From: Coriaria nepalensis | Taxonomy: Eukaryota; Streptophyta; Magnoliopsida; Cucurbitales; Coriariaceae | DNA: 64,000 bases | Reading direction: 5' to 3' | Assembly (NCBI GenBank): GCA_027186245.1 | Contig: CP114483.1 | Coordinates: forward strand, 11,180,220 to 11,244,219 | Shown here: positions 1-12,189 of the stretch, piece after piece | How positions within the stretch are numbered: the stretch's first letter is position 1 | Layout: each line of letters begins with the position of its first letter | The notes under the pieces: generated by a model | The model's input: only the letters and a program-made list of their open reading frames with translations | What the model was told of the DNA's origin: nothing | Database searches by the model: none | Program-made: the position numbers and the translations under genes

Positions 1-421
1 TATTGAAGAAAACTATGCATTTTTTTTAGCCTTAAAGTCGTATTATTGCGTCTCTTTTAGTCATTAAATCATTCAAAATGACTTCATACGAAATTCGCAA
101 TTTAAACATGACTTTCGTGCATACTTGCCGTTGATCGTGTAAAGGCAACAACGCATTTGTTTAGCCTTAAAATCATGTCATTGAGTCTCTTGTAGTCATG
201 AAATCATTCTAAATTAATCCGGACGAATTCTAGTTTTGCCCTTCAAACATGATTTTCTTACATTACTTGCAATTAATCTATTGAAGACAACAATGCATTC
301 CTTTAGCCTTAAAAAGCATGTCATTCAGTCTTTTCCTGTCATTAAATTGTTTGGAAGCACGTCGAACCAATTCTATGTTTCCATTTAAAACACGACTTTC
401 ATGCATAACTTGCAAATGATC

Positions 422-557
422 TATTGAAGAAAACTATGCATTTTTTTAGCCTTAAATTCGTTTTCTTGCGTCTCTTTTAGTCATTAAATCATTCTAAATC
501 ACTTCGAACGAAATTCGCAGTTTAAACATGACTTTCGTGCATAACTTGCCGTTGATC
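422..557. repeat. Monomer A of the trimer (136 bp)
   Basis: Begins TATTGAAGAAAACTATGCAT, followed by a T7 or T8 tract and AGCCTTAAA. The centre carries a GTCTCTTTTAGTCATTAAATC-like stretch shared in part with B, then a TTCG(T/A)ACGAA box and TTCGCAGTTTAAACATGAC. The 3' end is CATAACTTGCCGTTGATC. Its distinguishing features are the long T tract, the TTCGTACGAA box and the CCGTTGATC end. It is 6-7 bp shorter than B and C. Recurrent variants include GCGCCTC for GCGTCTC, AACATCAC for AACATGAC, and CATACTTGCC lacking two bases. Confidence 0.93.
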
Positions 558-564
558 GATTCAA
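552..564. repeat. Example of the dyad at the A/B junction
   Basis: TTGATCGATTCAA has inverted arms TTGA and TCAA around TCGAT and contains an ATCGAT site. It is strongly conserved at nearly every A/B boundary in the window. Confidence 0.7.
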
Positions 565-699
565 GGCAACAACGCATTTGTTTAGCCTTAAAATCATGTC
601 ATTGAGTCTCTTGTAGTCATGAAATAATTCTAAATTAATCCGAACGAATTCTATTTTCGCCCTACAAACATGATTTTCTTACATAACTTGCAATTAATC
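558..699. repeat. Monomer B of the trimer (142 bp)
   Basis: Begins GATTCAAGGCAACAACGCAT, then TTGTTTAGCCTTAAA. The centre has GTCTCTTGTAGTCATGAAATC and a GAATTC-containing box. The 3' end is TTCTTACATAACTTGC followed by AATTAATC. The box around GAATTC is the most informative variant site in the array. Forms seen are AATCCGAACGAATTC, AATTCGAACGAATTC, AATTCGACCGAATTC, AATCCGTTCGAATTC and AATCCGGACGAATTC. These forms mark blocks and were the main evidence for the duplications annotated here. Confidence 0.93.
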
Positions 700-842
700 T
701 ATTGAAGACAACAATGCATTCCTTTAGCCTTAAAAAGCATGTCATTCAGTCTTTTCATGTTATTAAATTGTTTGGAAGCACATCGAACCAATTCTATGTT
801 TGCATTTAGAACACGACTTTCATGCATAACTTGCAAATGATC
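700..842. repeat. Monomer C of the trimer (143 bp)
   Basis: Begins TATTGAAGACAACAATGCAT, then TCCTTTAGCCTTAAAA. The centre has TCAGTCTTTTCATGTCATTA, ATTGTTTG(G/A)AAGCAC and TCGAACCAATTCTATG. The 3' end is TTTCATGCATAACTTGCAAATGATC. The centre is unlike A and B over about 50 bp. Block-specific variants are GACGACCCAAATC, GTCGAACCAATTATATG, a Phe-to-Leu-like ATTATTTG for ATTGTTTG, and GTATAACTTGCAAATGACTTA at the 3' end. All short antisense ORFs in the window run through C. Confidence 0.93.
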
Positions 843-1262
843 TATTGAAGAAAACTATGCATTTTTTTAGCCTTAAAGTCATATTATTGCGTCTCTTTTA
901 GTCATTAAATCATTCAAAATCACTCCGTACGAAATTCACAGTTTAAACATCACTTTCATGCATAACTTGCCGTTGATTGATTCAAGGCAACAACGGATTT
1001 GTTTACCCTTAAAATTATGTCATTGAGTCTATTGTAGTCATGAAATCATTCTAATTAATCCGAACGAATTCTATTTTCGCGCTTCAAACATGATTTTCTT
1101 ACATAACTTGTAATTAATCTATTGAAGACGACAATGCATTCCTTTAGCCTTAAAAAGCATGTCATTCAGTCTTTTCATGCCATTAAATTGTTTGAAACCA
1201 CATCGAACCAATTCTATGTTTGCATTTAGAACACGACTTTCATGCATAACTTGCAAATGATC
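843..1262. repeat. Dispersed variant trimer, copy 1
   Basis: This trimer carries a linked set of rare variants: CGGATTTGTTTACCC at the start of B, AAAATTATG, GAGTCTATTGTAG, a two-base loss giving ATTCTAATTAATCC, and CTTGTAATTAATC at the end of B. The same set recurs in five other trimers far away (11370, 14738, 19785, 34102, 37049). Confidence 0.85.
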
Positions 1263-1344
1263 TATTGAAGAAAACTATGCATTTTTTTTAACCATAAAGT
1301 CGTATTATTGCGTCTCTTTTAGTCATTAAATCATTCAAAATCCC

Positions 1345-1354
1345 TTCGTACGAA
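1345..1354. repeat. Example of the TTCGTACGAA palindrome in monomer A
   Basis: A perfect 10-base palindrome, followed at once by ATTCG. It recurs in most A monomers across the array. The main alternative, TTCGAACGAA, keeps a 6-base TTCGAA palindrome. It is the most CpG-dense point of the monomer. No function is shown. Confidence 0.75.
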
Positions 1355-1478
1355 ATTCGCAGTTTAAACATGACTTTCGTGCATAACTTGCCGTTGATCG
1401 ATTCAAGGCAACAATGCATTTGGTTAGCCTTAAAATCATGTCATTGAGTCTCTTGTAGTCATGCAATCATTCTAAATT

Positions 1479-1492
1479 AATTCGAACGAATT
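1479..1492. repeat. Example of the dyad in monomer B
   Basis: AATTCGAACGAATT has arms AATTCG and CGAATT around AA. It is present only in the AATTCGAACGAATTC form of B. Other forms keep the GAATTC half. Confidence 0.7.
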
Positions 1493-3744
1493 CTATTTTT
1501 GCCCTTCAAACATGATTTTCTTACATAACTTGCAATTAATCTATTGAAGACAACAATGCATTCCTTTAGCCTTAAAAGGCATGTCATTCAGTCTTTTCGT
1601 GTCTTTAAATTGTTTGAAAACACGTCGAACCAATTCTATGTTTGCATTTAAAACATGACTATAATGCATAACTTGCAAATGATCTATTGAAGAAAACTAT
1701 GCATTTTTTTAGCCTTAAAGTCATATTCTTGCGTCTCTTTTAGTCATTAAATCATTCTGAATCACAGCGAACGAAATTCGCAGTTTAAACATGACTTTCG
1801 TGCATAACCTGCCGTTGATAGATTCAAGGCAACAATGCATTTGTTTTGCCTTAAAATCATGTCATTGAGTCTCTTGTAGTCATGAAATAATTCTAAATTA
1901 ATCCGAACGAATTCTTTTTCGCCCTACAAACATGATTTTCTTACATAACTTGCAATTAATCTATTGAAGACAACAATGCATTCCTTTAGCCTTAAAAAGC
2001 ATGTCATTCAGTCTTTTCATGTTATTAAATTGTTTGGAAGCACATCGAACCAATTCTATGTTTGCATTTAAAACACGACTTTCATGCATAACTTGCAAAT
2101 GATCTATTGAAGAAAACTATGCATTTTTTTAGCCTTAAAGTCGTATTATTGCGTCTGTTTTAGTCATTAAATCATTCAAAATCACTCCGTACGAAATTCG
2201 CAGTTTAAACATGACTTTCGTGCATAACTTGCCGTTGATCGATTCAAGGCAACAACGCATTTGTTTAGCCTTAAAATCATGTCATTGAGTCTCTTGTAGT
2301 CATGAAATCATTCTAAATTAATTCGAACGAATTCTATTTTCGCGCTTCAAACATGATTTTCTTACATAACTTGTAAGTAATCTATTGAAGACAACAATGC
2401 ATTCCTTTAGCCTTAAAAGGCATGTCATTCAGTCTTTTCATGTCCTTAAATTGTTTGAAAGCACGTCGAACCAATTCTATGTTTGCATTTAAAACACGAT
2501 TTTCATGCATAACTTGCAAATGATCTATTGAAGAAAACTATGCATTTTTTTAGCCTTAAAGTCGTATTATTGCGTCTGTTTTAGTCATTAAATCATTCAA
2601 AATCACTCCGTACGAAATTCGCAGTTTAAACATGACTTTCGTGCATAACTTGCCGTTGATCGATTCAAGGCAACAACGCATTTGTTTAGCCTTAAAATCA
2701 TGTCATTGAGTCTCTTGTAGTCATGGAATCATTCTAAATTAATCCGAACGAATTCTATTTTCGCCCTACAAACATGATTTTCTTACATAACTTGCAATTA
2801 ATCTATTGAAGACAACACTGCATTCCTTTAGCCTTAAAAAGCATGTCATTCAGTCTTTTCATGTCATTAAATTGTTTGGAAGCACGTCGAACCAATTCTA
2901 TGTTTCCATTTAACACACGACTTTCATGCATAACTTGCAAATGATCTATTGAAGAAAACTATGCATTTTTTTAGCCTTAAAGTCGTATTATTGCGTTTGT
3001 TTTAGTCATTAAATCATTCAAAATCACTCCGTACGAAATTCGCAGTTTAAACATGACTTTCGTGCATAACTTGCCGTTGATCGATTCAAGGCAACAACGC
3101 ATTTGTTTAGCCTTAAAATCATGTCATTGAGTCTCTTGTAGTCATGAAATCATTCTAAATTAATTCGAACGAATTCTATTTTCGCGCTTCAAACATGATT
3201 TTCTTACATAACTTGTAAGTAATCTATTGAAGACAACAATGCATTCCTTTAGCCTTAAAAGGCATGTCATTCAGTCTTTTCATGTCCTTAAATTGTTTGA
3301 AAGCACGTCGAACCAATTCTATGTTTGCATTTAAAACACGACTTTCATGTATAACTTGCAAATGACTTATCGAAGAAAACTATGCATTTTTTTAGCCTTA
3401 AAGTCGTATTATTGCGTCTTTTTTGGTCATTAAATCATTCAAAATCACTTCGAACGAAATTCGCAGTTTAAACATGACTTTCGTGCATAACTTGCCGTTG
3501 ATCGATTCAAGGCAACAACGCATTTGTTTAGCCTTAAAATCATGTCATTGAGTCTCTTGTAGTCATGAAATCATTCTAAATTAATCCGAACGAATTCTAT
3601 TTTCGCCTACAAACATGATATTCTTACATAACTTGCAGTTAATCTATTGAAGACAACAATGCATTCCTTTAGCCTTAAAAAGCATGTCATTCAGTCTTTT
3701 CATGTCATTACATTATTTGAAAGCACGACGACCCAAATCTATGT

Positions 3745-6700
3745 TTGCATTTAAAACACGACTTTCATGCATAACTTGCAAATGATCTATTGAAGAAAAA
3801 CTATGCATTTTTTTAGCCATAAAGTCGTATTATTGCGTCTCTTTTAGTCATTAAATCATTCAAAATCACTTCGTACGAAATTCGCAGTTTAAACATGGAC
3901 TTTCGTGCATAACTTGCCGTTGATCGATTCAAGGCAACAACGCATTTGTTTAGCCTTAAAATCATTGTCATTGAGTCTCTTGTAGTCATGAAATCATTCT
4001 AAATTAATCCGTTCGAATTCTATTTTCGCCCTACAAACATGATTTTCTTACATAACTTGCAATTAATCTATTGAAGACAACAATGCATTCCTTTAGCCTT
4101 AAAAAGCATGTCATTCAGTCTTTTCATGTCATTAAATTGTTTGAAAGCACGTCGACCCAAATCTATGTTTGCATTTAAAACACGACTTTCATGCATAACT
4201 TGCAAATGATCTATTGAAGAAAACTATGCATTTTTTTAGCCTCAAAGTCGTATTATTGTGTCTCTTTTAGTCATTAAATCATTCAAAATCACTTCGTACG
4301 AAATTCGCAGTTTAAACATCACTTTCGTGCATAACTTGCCGTTGATCGATTCAAGGCAACAACGCATTTTTTTAGCCTTAAAATCTTGTCATTGAGTCTC
4401 TTGTAGTCATGAAATCATTCTAAATTAATCCGTTCGAATTCAATTTTCGCCCTACAAACATGATTTTCTTACATAACTTGCAATTAATCTATTGAAGACA
4501 ACAATGCATTCCTTTAGCCTTAAAAAGCATGTCATTCAGTCTTTTCATGTCATTAAATTGTTTGAAAGCACGTCGACCCAAATCTATGTTTGCATTTAAA
4601 ACACGACTTTCATGCATAACTTGCAAATGATCTATTGAAGAAAACCATGCATTTTTTTAGCCTGAAAGTCGTATTATTGCGTCTGTTTTAGTCATTAAAT
4701 CATTCAAAATCACTCCGTACGAAGTTCGCAGTTTAAACATGACTTTCGTGCATAACTTGCCGTTGATCGATTCAAGGCAACAACGCATTTGTTTAGCCTT
4801 AAAATCATGTCATTGAGTCTCTTGTAGTCATGAAATCATTCTAAATTAATTCGAACGAATTCTATTTTCGCGCTTCAAACATGATTTTCTTACATAACTT
4901 GTAAGTAATCTATTGAAGACAACAATGCATTCCTTTAGCCTTAAAAGGCATGTCATTCAGTCTTTTCATGTCCTTAAATTGTTTGAAAGCACGTCGAACC
5001 AATTCTATGTTTGCATTTAAAACACGACTTTCATGTATAACTTGCAAATGACTTATTGAAGAAAACTATGCATTTTTTTAGCCTTAAAGTCGTATTATTG
5101 CGTCTCTTTTGGTCATTAAATCATTCAAAATCACTTCGAACGAAATTCGCAGTTTAAACATGACTTTCGTGCATAACTTGCCGTTGATCGATTCAAGGCA
5201 ACAACGCATTTGTTTAGCCTTAAAATCATGTCATTGAGTCTCTTGTAGTCATGAAATCATTCTAAATTAATCCGAACGAATTCTATTTTCGCCCTCCAAA
5301 CATGATTTTCTTACATAACTTGCAATTAATCTATTGAAGACAACAATGAATTCCTTTAGCCTTAAAAAGCATGTCATTCAGTCTTTTCATGTCATTAAAT
5401 TATTTGAAAGCACGACGACCCAAATCTATGTTTGCATTTAAAACACGACTTTCATGCATAACTTGCAAATAATCTATTGAAGAAAACTATGCATTTTTTT
5501 AGCCATAAAGTCGTATTATTGCGTCTCTTTTAGTCATTAAATCATTCAAAATCACTTCGTACGAAATTCGCAGTTTAAACATGACTTTCGTGCATAACTT
5601 GCCGTTGATCGATTCAAGGCAACAACGCATTTGTTTAGCCTTAAAATCATGTCATTGAGTCTCTTGTAGTCATGAAATCATTCTAAATTAATCCGTTCGA
5701 ATTCTATTTTCGCCCTACAAACATGATTTTCTTACATAACTTGCAATTAATCTATTGAAGACAACAATGCATTCCTTTAGCCTTAAAAAGCATGTCATTC
5801 AGTCTTTTCATGTCATTAAATTGTTTGAAAGCACGTCGACCCAAATCTATGTTTGCATTTAAAACACGACTTTCATGCATAACTTGCAAATGATCTATTG
5901 AAGAAAACTATGCATTTTTTTAGCCTCAAAGTCGTATTATTGTGTCTCTTTTAGTCATTAAATCATTCAAAATCACTTCGTACGAAATTCGCAGTTTAAA
6001 CATCACTTTCGTGCATAACTTGCCGTTGATCGATTCAAGGCAACAACGCATTTTTTTAGCCTTAAAATCTTGTCATTGAGTCTCTTGTAGTCATGAAATC
6101 ATTCTAAATTAATCCGTTCGAATTCAATTTTCGCCCTACAAACATGATTTTCTTACATAACTTGCAATTAATCTATTGAAGACAACAATGCATTCCTTTA
6201 GCCTTAAAAAGCATGTCATTCAGTCTTTTCATGTCATTAAATTGTTTGAAAGCACGTCGACCCAAATCTATGTTTGCATTTAAAACACGACTTTCATGCA
6301 TAACTTGCAAATGATCTATTGAAGAAAACCATGCATTTTTTTAGCCTGAAAGTCGTATTATTGCGTCTGTTTTAGTCATTAAATCATTCAAAATCACTCC
6401 GTACGAAGTTCGCAGTTTAAACATGACTTTCGTGCATAACTTGCCGTTGATCGATTCAAGGCAACAACGCATTTGTTTAGCCTTAAAATCATGTCATTGA
6501 GTCTCTTGTAGTCATGAAATCATTCTAAATTAATTCGAACGAATTCTATTTTCGCGCTTCAAACATGATTTTCTTACATAACTTGTAAGTAATCTATTGA
6601 AGACAACAATGCATTCCTTTAGCCTTAAAAGGCATGTCATTCAGTCTTTTCATGTCCTTAAATTGTTTGAAAGCACGTCGAACCAATTCTATGTTTGCAT

Positions 6701-7280
6701 TTAAAACACGACTTTCATGTATAACTTGCAAATGACTTATTGAAGAAAACTATGCATTTTTTTAGCCTTAAAGTCGTATTATTGCGTCTCTTTTGGTCAT
6801 TAAATCATTCAAAATCACTTCGAACGAAATTCGCAGTTTAAACATGACTTTCGTGCATAACTTGCCGTTGATCGATTCAAGGCAACAACGCATTTGTTTA
6901 GCCTTAAAATCATGTCATTGAGTCTCTTGTAGTCATGAAATCATTCTAAATTAATCCGAACGAATTCTATTTTCGCCCTCCAAACATGATTTTCTTACAT
7001 AACTTGCAATTAATCTATTGAAGACAACAATGAATTCCTTTAGCCTTAAAAAGCATGTCATTCAGTCTTTTCATGTCATTAAATTATTTGAAAGCACGAC
7101 GACCCAAATCTATGTTTGCATTTAAAACACGACTTTCATGCATAACTTGCAAATAATCTATTGAAGAAAACTATGCATTTTTTTAGCCATAAAGTCGTAT
7201 TATTGCGTCTCTTTTAGTCATTAAATCATTCAAAATCACTTCGTACGAAATTCGCAGTTTAAACATGACTTTCGTGCATA
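3745..7280. repeat. Four-trimer tandem duplication, 1684-bp period
   Basis: Two adjacent blocks of four trimers. Rare variants recur at an offset of 1684 bp (4 x 421): GAAAACCATGC with AGCCTGAAAG (4641 and 6325), CAATGAATTCC (about 5347 and 7031), AGCCTCAAAG with TTGTGTCTC (about 4230 and 5920), and AAAATCTTGTC in B. The copies diverge near 7285, where the right copy reads GCCATTGATC and the left GCCGTTGATC. The left edge is approximate. The first trimer of the left copy has three extra single bases (about 3799, 3895 and 3964) not found in the right copy. Confidence 0.85.
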
Positions 7281-10200
7281 ACTTGCCATTGATCGATTCA
7301 AGGCAACAACGCATTTGTTTAGCCTTAAAATCATGTCATTGAGTCTCTTGTAGTCATGAAATCATTCTAAATTAATCAGTTCGAATTCTATTTTCGCCCT
7401 ACAAACATGATTTTATTACATAACTTGCAATTAATCTATTGAAGACAACAATGCATTCCTTTAGCCTTAAAAAGCATCTCATTCAGTCTTTTCATTTCAT
7501 TAAATTGTTTGAAAGCACGTCGACCCAAATCTATTTTTGCATTTAAAACACGACTTTCATGCATAACTTGCAAATGATCTATTGAAGAAAACTATGCATT
7601 TTTTTAGCCTTAAAGTCGTATTATTGCGTCTCTTTTAGTCATTAAATCATTCAAAATCACTTCGTACGAAATTCGCAGTTTAAACATCACTTTCGTCCAT
7701 AACTTGCCGTTGATCGATTCAAGGCAACAACGCATTTGTTTAGCCTTAAAATCATGTCATTGAGTCTCTTGTAGTCATGAAATCATTCTAAATTAATTCG
7801 AACGAATTCTATTTTCGCGCTTCAAACATGATTTTCTTACATAACTTGTAAGTAATCTATTGAAGACAACAATGCATTCCTTTAGCCTTAAAAGGCATGT
7901 CATTCAGTCTTTTCATGTCCTTAAATTGTTTGAAAGCACGTCGAACCAATTCTATGTTTGCATTTAAAACACGACTTTCATGTATAACTTGCAAATGACT
8001 TATTGAAGAAAACTACGCATTTTTTTAGCCTTAAAGTCGTATTATTGCGTCTCTTTTGGTCATTAAATCATTCAAAATCACTTCGAACGAAATTCGCAGT
8101 TTAAACATGACTCTCGTGCATAACTTGCCGTTGATCGATTCAAGGCAACAACGCATTTGTTTAGCCTTAAAATCATGTAATTGAGTCTCTTGTAGTCATG
8201 AAATCATTCTAAATTAATCCGTTCGAATTCTATTTTCGCCCTTCAAACATGATTTTCTTACATAACTTGCAATTAATCTATTGAAGACAACAATGCATTC
8301 CTTTAGCCTTAAAAAGCATGTCATTCAGTCTTTTCATGTCATTAAATTGTTTGGAAGCACCTCGAACCAATTCTATGTTTGCATTTAAAACACGACTTTC
8401 ATGCATAACTTGCAAATGATCTATTGAAGAAAACTATGCATTTTTTTAGCCTTAAAGTCGTATTATTGCGTCTCTTTTAGTCATTAAATCATTCAAAATC
8501 ACTTCGTACGAAATTCGCAGTTTAAACATGACTTTCGTGCATAACTTGCCGTTGATCGATTCAAGGCAACAATGCATTTGTTTAGCCTTAAAATCATGTC
8601 ATTGAGTCTCTTGTAGTCATGAAATCATTCTAAATTAATTCGACCGAATTCTATTTTCGCCCTTCAAACATGATTTTCTTACATAACTTGCAATTAATCT
8701 ATTGAAGACAACAATGCATTCCTTTAGCCTTAAAAGGCATGTCATTTAGTCTTTTCATGTCTTTAAATTGTTTGAAAGCACGTCGAACCAATTCTATGTT
8801 TGCATTTAAAACACGACTTTCATGCATAACTTGCAAATGATCTATTGAAGAAAACTATGCATTTTTTTAGCCTTAAAGTCGTATTATTGCGTCTCTTTTA
8901 GTCATTAAATCATTCAAAATGACTTCGTACGAAATTCGCAGTTTAAACATGACTTTCGTGAATAACTTGCCGTTGATCGATTCAAGGCAACAATGCATTT
9001 GTTTAGTTTTAAAATCATGTCATTGAGTCTCTTGTAGTCATGAAATCATTCTAAATTAATTTGAACGAATTCTATTTGCGCCCTTCAAACATGATTTTCT
9101 TACATAACTTGCAATTAATCTATTGAAGACAACAATGCATTCCTTTAGCCTTAAAAGGCATGTCATTTAGTCTTTTCATGTCTTTAAAATTTTTGAAAGC
9201 ACGTCGAACCAATTCTATGTTTGCATTTAAAACACGACTTTCATGCATAACTTGCAAATGATCTATTGAAGAAAACTATGCATTTTTTTAGCCTTAAAGT
9301 CGTATTATTGCGTCTCTTTTAGTCATTAAATCATTCAAAATGACTTCGTACGAAATTCGCAGTTTAAACATGACTTTCGTGAATAACTTGCCGTTGATCG
9401 ATTCAAGGCAACAATGCATTTGTTTAGTTTTAAAATCATGTCATTGAGTCTCTTGTAGTCATGAAATCATTCTAAATTAATTTGAACGAATTCTATTTTC
9501 GCCCTTCAAACATGATTTTCTTACATAACTTGCAATTAATCTATTGAAGACAACAATGCATTCCTTTAGCCTTAAAAGGCATGTCATTCAGTCTTTTCAT
9601 GTCATTGAATTGTTTGGAAGCACGTCGAACCAATTCTATGTTTGCATTTAGAACACGACTTTCATGCATAACTTGCAAATGATCTATTGAAGAAAACTAT
9701 GCATTTTTTTTAGCCTTAAAGTCGTATTATTGCGTCTCTTTTAGTCATTAAATCATTCAAAATGACTTCGTACGAAATTCGCAGTTTAAACATGACTTTC
9801 GTGCATACTTGCCGTTGATCGATTCAAGGCAACAACGCATTTGTTTAGCCTTAAAATCATGTCATTGAGTCTCTTGTAGTCATGAAATCATTCTAAATTA
9901 ATCCGGACGAATTCTAGTTTTGCCCTTCAAACATGATTTTCTTACATAACTTGCAATTAATCTATTGAAGACAACAATGCATTCCTTTAGCCTTATAAAG
10001 CATGTCATTCAGTCTTTTCATGTCATTAAATTGTTTGGAAGCACGTCGAACAAATTCTATGTTTCCATTTAAAACACGACTTTCATGCATAACTTGCAAA
10101 TGATCTATTGAAGAAAACTATGCATTTTTTTAGCCTTAAAGTCGTATTATTGCGTCTCTTTTAGTCATTAGATCATTCAAAATCACTTCGTACGAAATTC

Positions 10201-12189
10201 GCAGTTTAAACATCACTTTCGTCCATAACTTGCCGTTGATCGATTCAAGGCAACAACGCATTTGTTTAGCCTTAAAATCATGTCATCGAGTCTCTTGTAG
10301 TCATGAAATCATTCTAAATTAATTCGAACGAATTCTATTTTCGCGCTTCAAACATGATTTTCTTACATAACTTGTAAGTAATCTATTGAAGACAACAATG
10401 CATTCCTTTAGCCTTAAAAGCCATGTCATTCAGTCTTTTCATGTCCTTAAATTTTTTGAAAGCACGTCGAACCAATTCTATGTTTGCATTTAGAACACGA
10501 CTTTCATGTATAACTTGCAAATGACTTATTGAAGAAAACTATGCATTTTTTTAGCCTTAAAGTCGTATTATTGCGTCTCTTTTGGTTATTAAATCATTCA
10601 AAATCACTTCGAACGAAATTCGCAGTTTAAACATGACTTTCGTGCATAACTTGCCGTCGATCGATTCAAGGCAACAATGCATTTGTTTAGCCTTAAAATC
10701 ATGTCATTGAGTCTCTTGTAGTCATGAAATCATTCTAAATTAATTCGACCGAATTCTATTTTCGCCCTTCAAACATGATTTTCTTACATAACTTGCAATT
10801 AATCTATTGAAGACAACAATGCATTCCTTTAGCCTTAAAAGGCATGTCATTCAGTCTTTTCATGTCATTGAATTGTTTGGAAGCACGTCGAACCAATTCT
10901 ATGTTTGCATTTAGAACACGACTTTCATGCATAACTTGCAAATGATCTATTGAAGAAAACTATGCATTTTTTTTAGCCTTAAAGTCGTATTATTGCATCT
11001 CTTTTAGTCATTAAATCATTCAAAATCACTTCGTACGAAATTCGCAGTTTAAACATGACTTTCGTGTATAACTTGCCGTTGATCGATTCAAGGCAACAAT
11101 GCATTTGTTTAGCCTTAAAATCATGTCATTGAGTCTCTTGTAGTCATGAAATCATTCTAAATTAATTCGAACGAATTCTATTTTCGCCCTTCAAACATGA
11201 TTTTCTTACATAACTTGCAATTAATCTATTGAAGACAACAATGCATTCCTTTAGCCTTATAAAGCATGTCATTCAGTCTTTTCATGTCATTAAATTGTTT
11301 GAAAGCACGTCGAACCAAATCTATGTTTGCATTTAAAACACGACTTTCATGCATAACTTGCAAATGATCTATTGAAGAAAACTATTCATTTTCTTAGCCT
11401 TAAAGTCATATTATTGCGTCTCTTTTAGTCATTAAATCATTCAAAATCACTCCGTACGAAATTCGCAGTTTAAACATCACTTTCATGCATAACTTGCCGT
11501 TGATTGATTCAAGGCAACAACGGATTTGTTTACCCTCAAAATTATGTCATTGAGTCTATTGTAGTCATGAAATCATTCTAATTAATCCGAACGAATTCTA
11601 TTTTCGCGCTTCAAACATGATTTTCTTACATAACTTGTAATTAATCTATTGAAGACCACAATGCATTCCTTTAGCCTTAAAAAGCATGTCATTCAGTCTT
11701 TTCATGTCATTAAATTGTTTGAAACCACATCGAACCAATTCTATGTTTGCATTTAGAACACGACTTTCATGCATAACTTGCAAATGATCTATTGAAGAAA
11801 ACTATGCATTTTTTTTAGCCTTAAAGTCGTATTATTGCGTCTCTTTTAGTCATTAAATCATTCAAAATCACTTCGTACGAAATTCGCAGTTTAAACATGA
11901 CTTTCGTGCATAACTTGCCGTTGATCGATTCAAGGCAAAAATGCATTTGTTTACCCTTAAAATCATGTCATTGAGTCTGATGTAGTCATGAAATCATTCT
12001 AAATTAATTAGAACGAATTCTATTTTCGCCCTTCAAACATGATTTTCTTACATAACTTGCAATTAATCTATTGAAGACAACAATGCATTCCTTTAGCCTT
12101 AAAAAGCATGTCATTCAGTCTTTTCATGTCATTAAATTGTTTGGAAGCACCTCGAACCAATTCTATGTTTGCATTTAAAACACGACTTT
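7281..12189. repeat. Mixed-variant trimer block
   Basis: About twelve trimers. Two adjacent trimers near 8830-9670 are almost identical and share TTTAGTTTTAAAATC in B, a recent single-trimer duplication. The block also holds one dispersed variant trimer at 11370. No gene, transposon or spacer is visible. Confidence 0.8.
11370..11789. repeat. Dispersed variant trimer, copy 2
   Basis: Carries the same linked set as copy 1 (CGGATTTGTTTACCC, GAGTCTATTGTAG, ATTCTAATTAATCC), with small private changes such as ACTATTCATTTTCTTAGCC in A. It lies about 10.5 kb (25 trimers) from copy 1, among trimers of other types. Confidence 0.85.

Larger units (their letters stand above)
422..842. repeat. Representative 421-bp trimer (A-B-C)
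   Basis: First complete trimer starting at the TATTGAAG anchor, used here to define the unit: A 136 bp, B 142 bp, C 143 bp. The three monomers align at both ends. Each starts with a TATTGAAG or GATTCAAGG box, then a GCATT block and TTTAGCCTTAAA, and ends with CATAACTTGC plus 6-8 bases ending in ATC. They differ strongly in the middle. This shows that the 421-bp unit arose from an ancestral monomer of about 140 bp that was triplicated, diverged, and was then amplified as a trimer. The start point is arbitrary because the array is cyclic. Confidence 0.95.
1..3744. repeat. Mixed-variant trimer block
   Basis: About nine trimers with no dominant long block duplication that I could delimit. Neighbouring trimers near 2100-3360 are very similar to each other in alternation (the B forms AATTCGAACG with TTCGCGCTTC, and AATCCGAACG with TTCGCCCTAC), which suggests a local two-trimer repeat. 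One odd spot at about 135-150 reads GATCGTGTAAAGGC where GATCGATTCAAGGC is expected. There is no gene or other element. Confidence 0.8.

Noticed and set aside
422..842. T7/T8 tract of monomer A as a terminator or microsatellite
   Set aside because: There is no stem-loop before it and no transcript to terminate. Length varies only between 7 and 8 or so, as expected of a homopolymer in any satellite.
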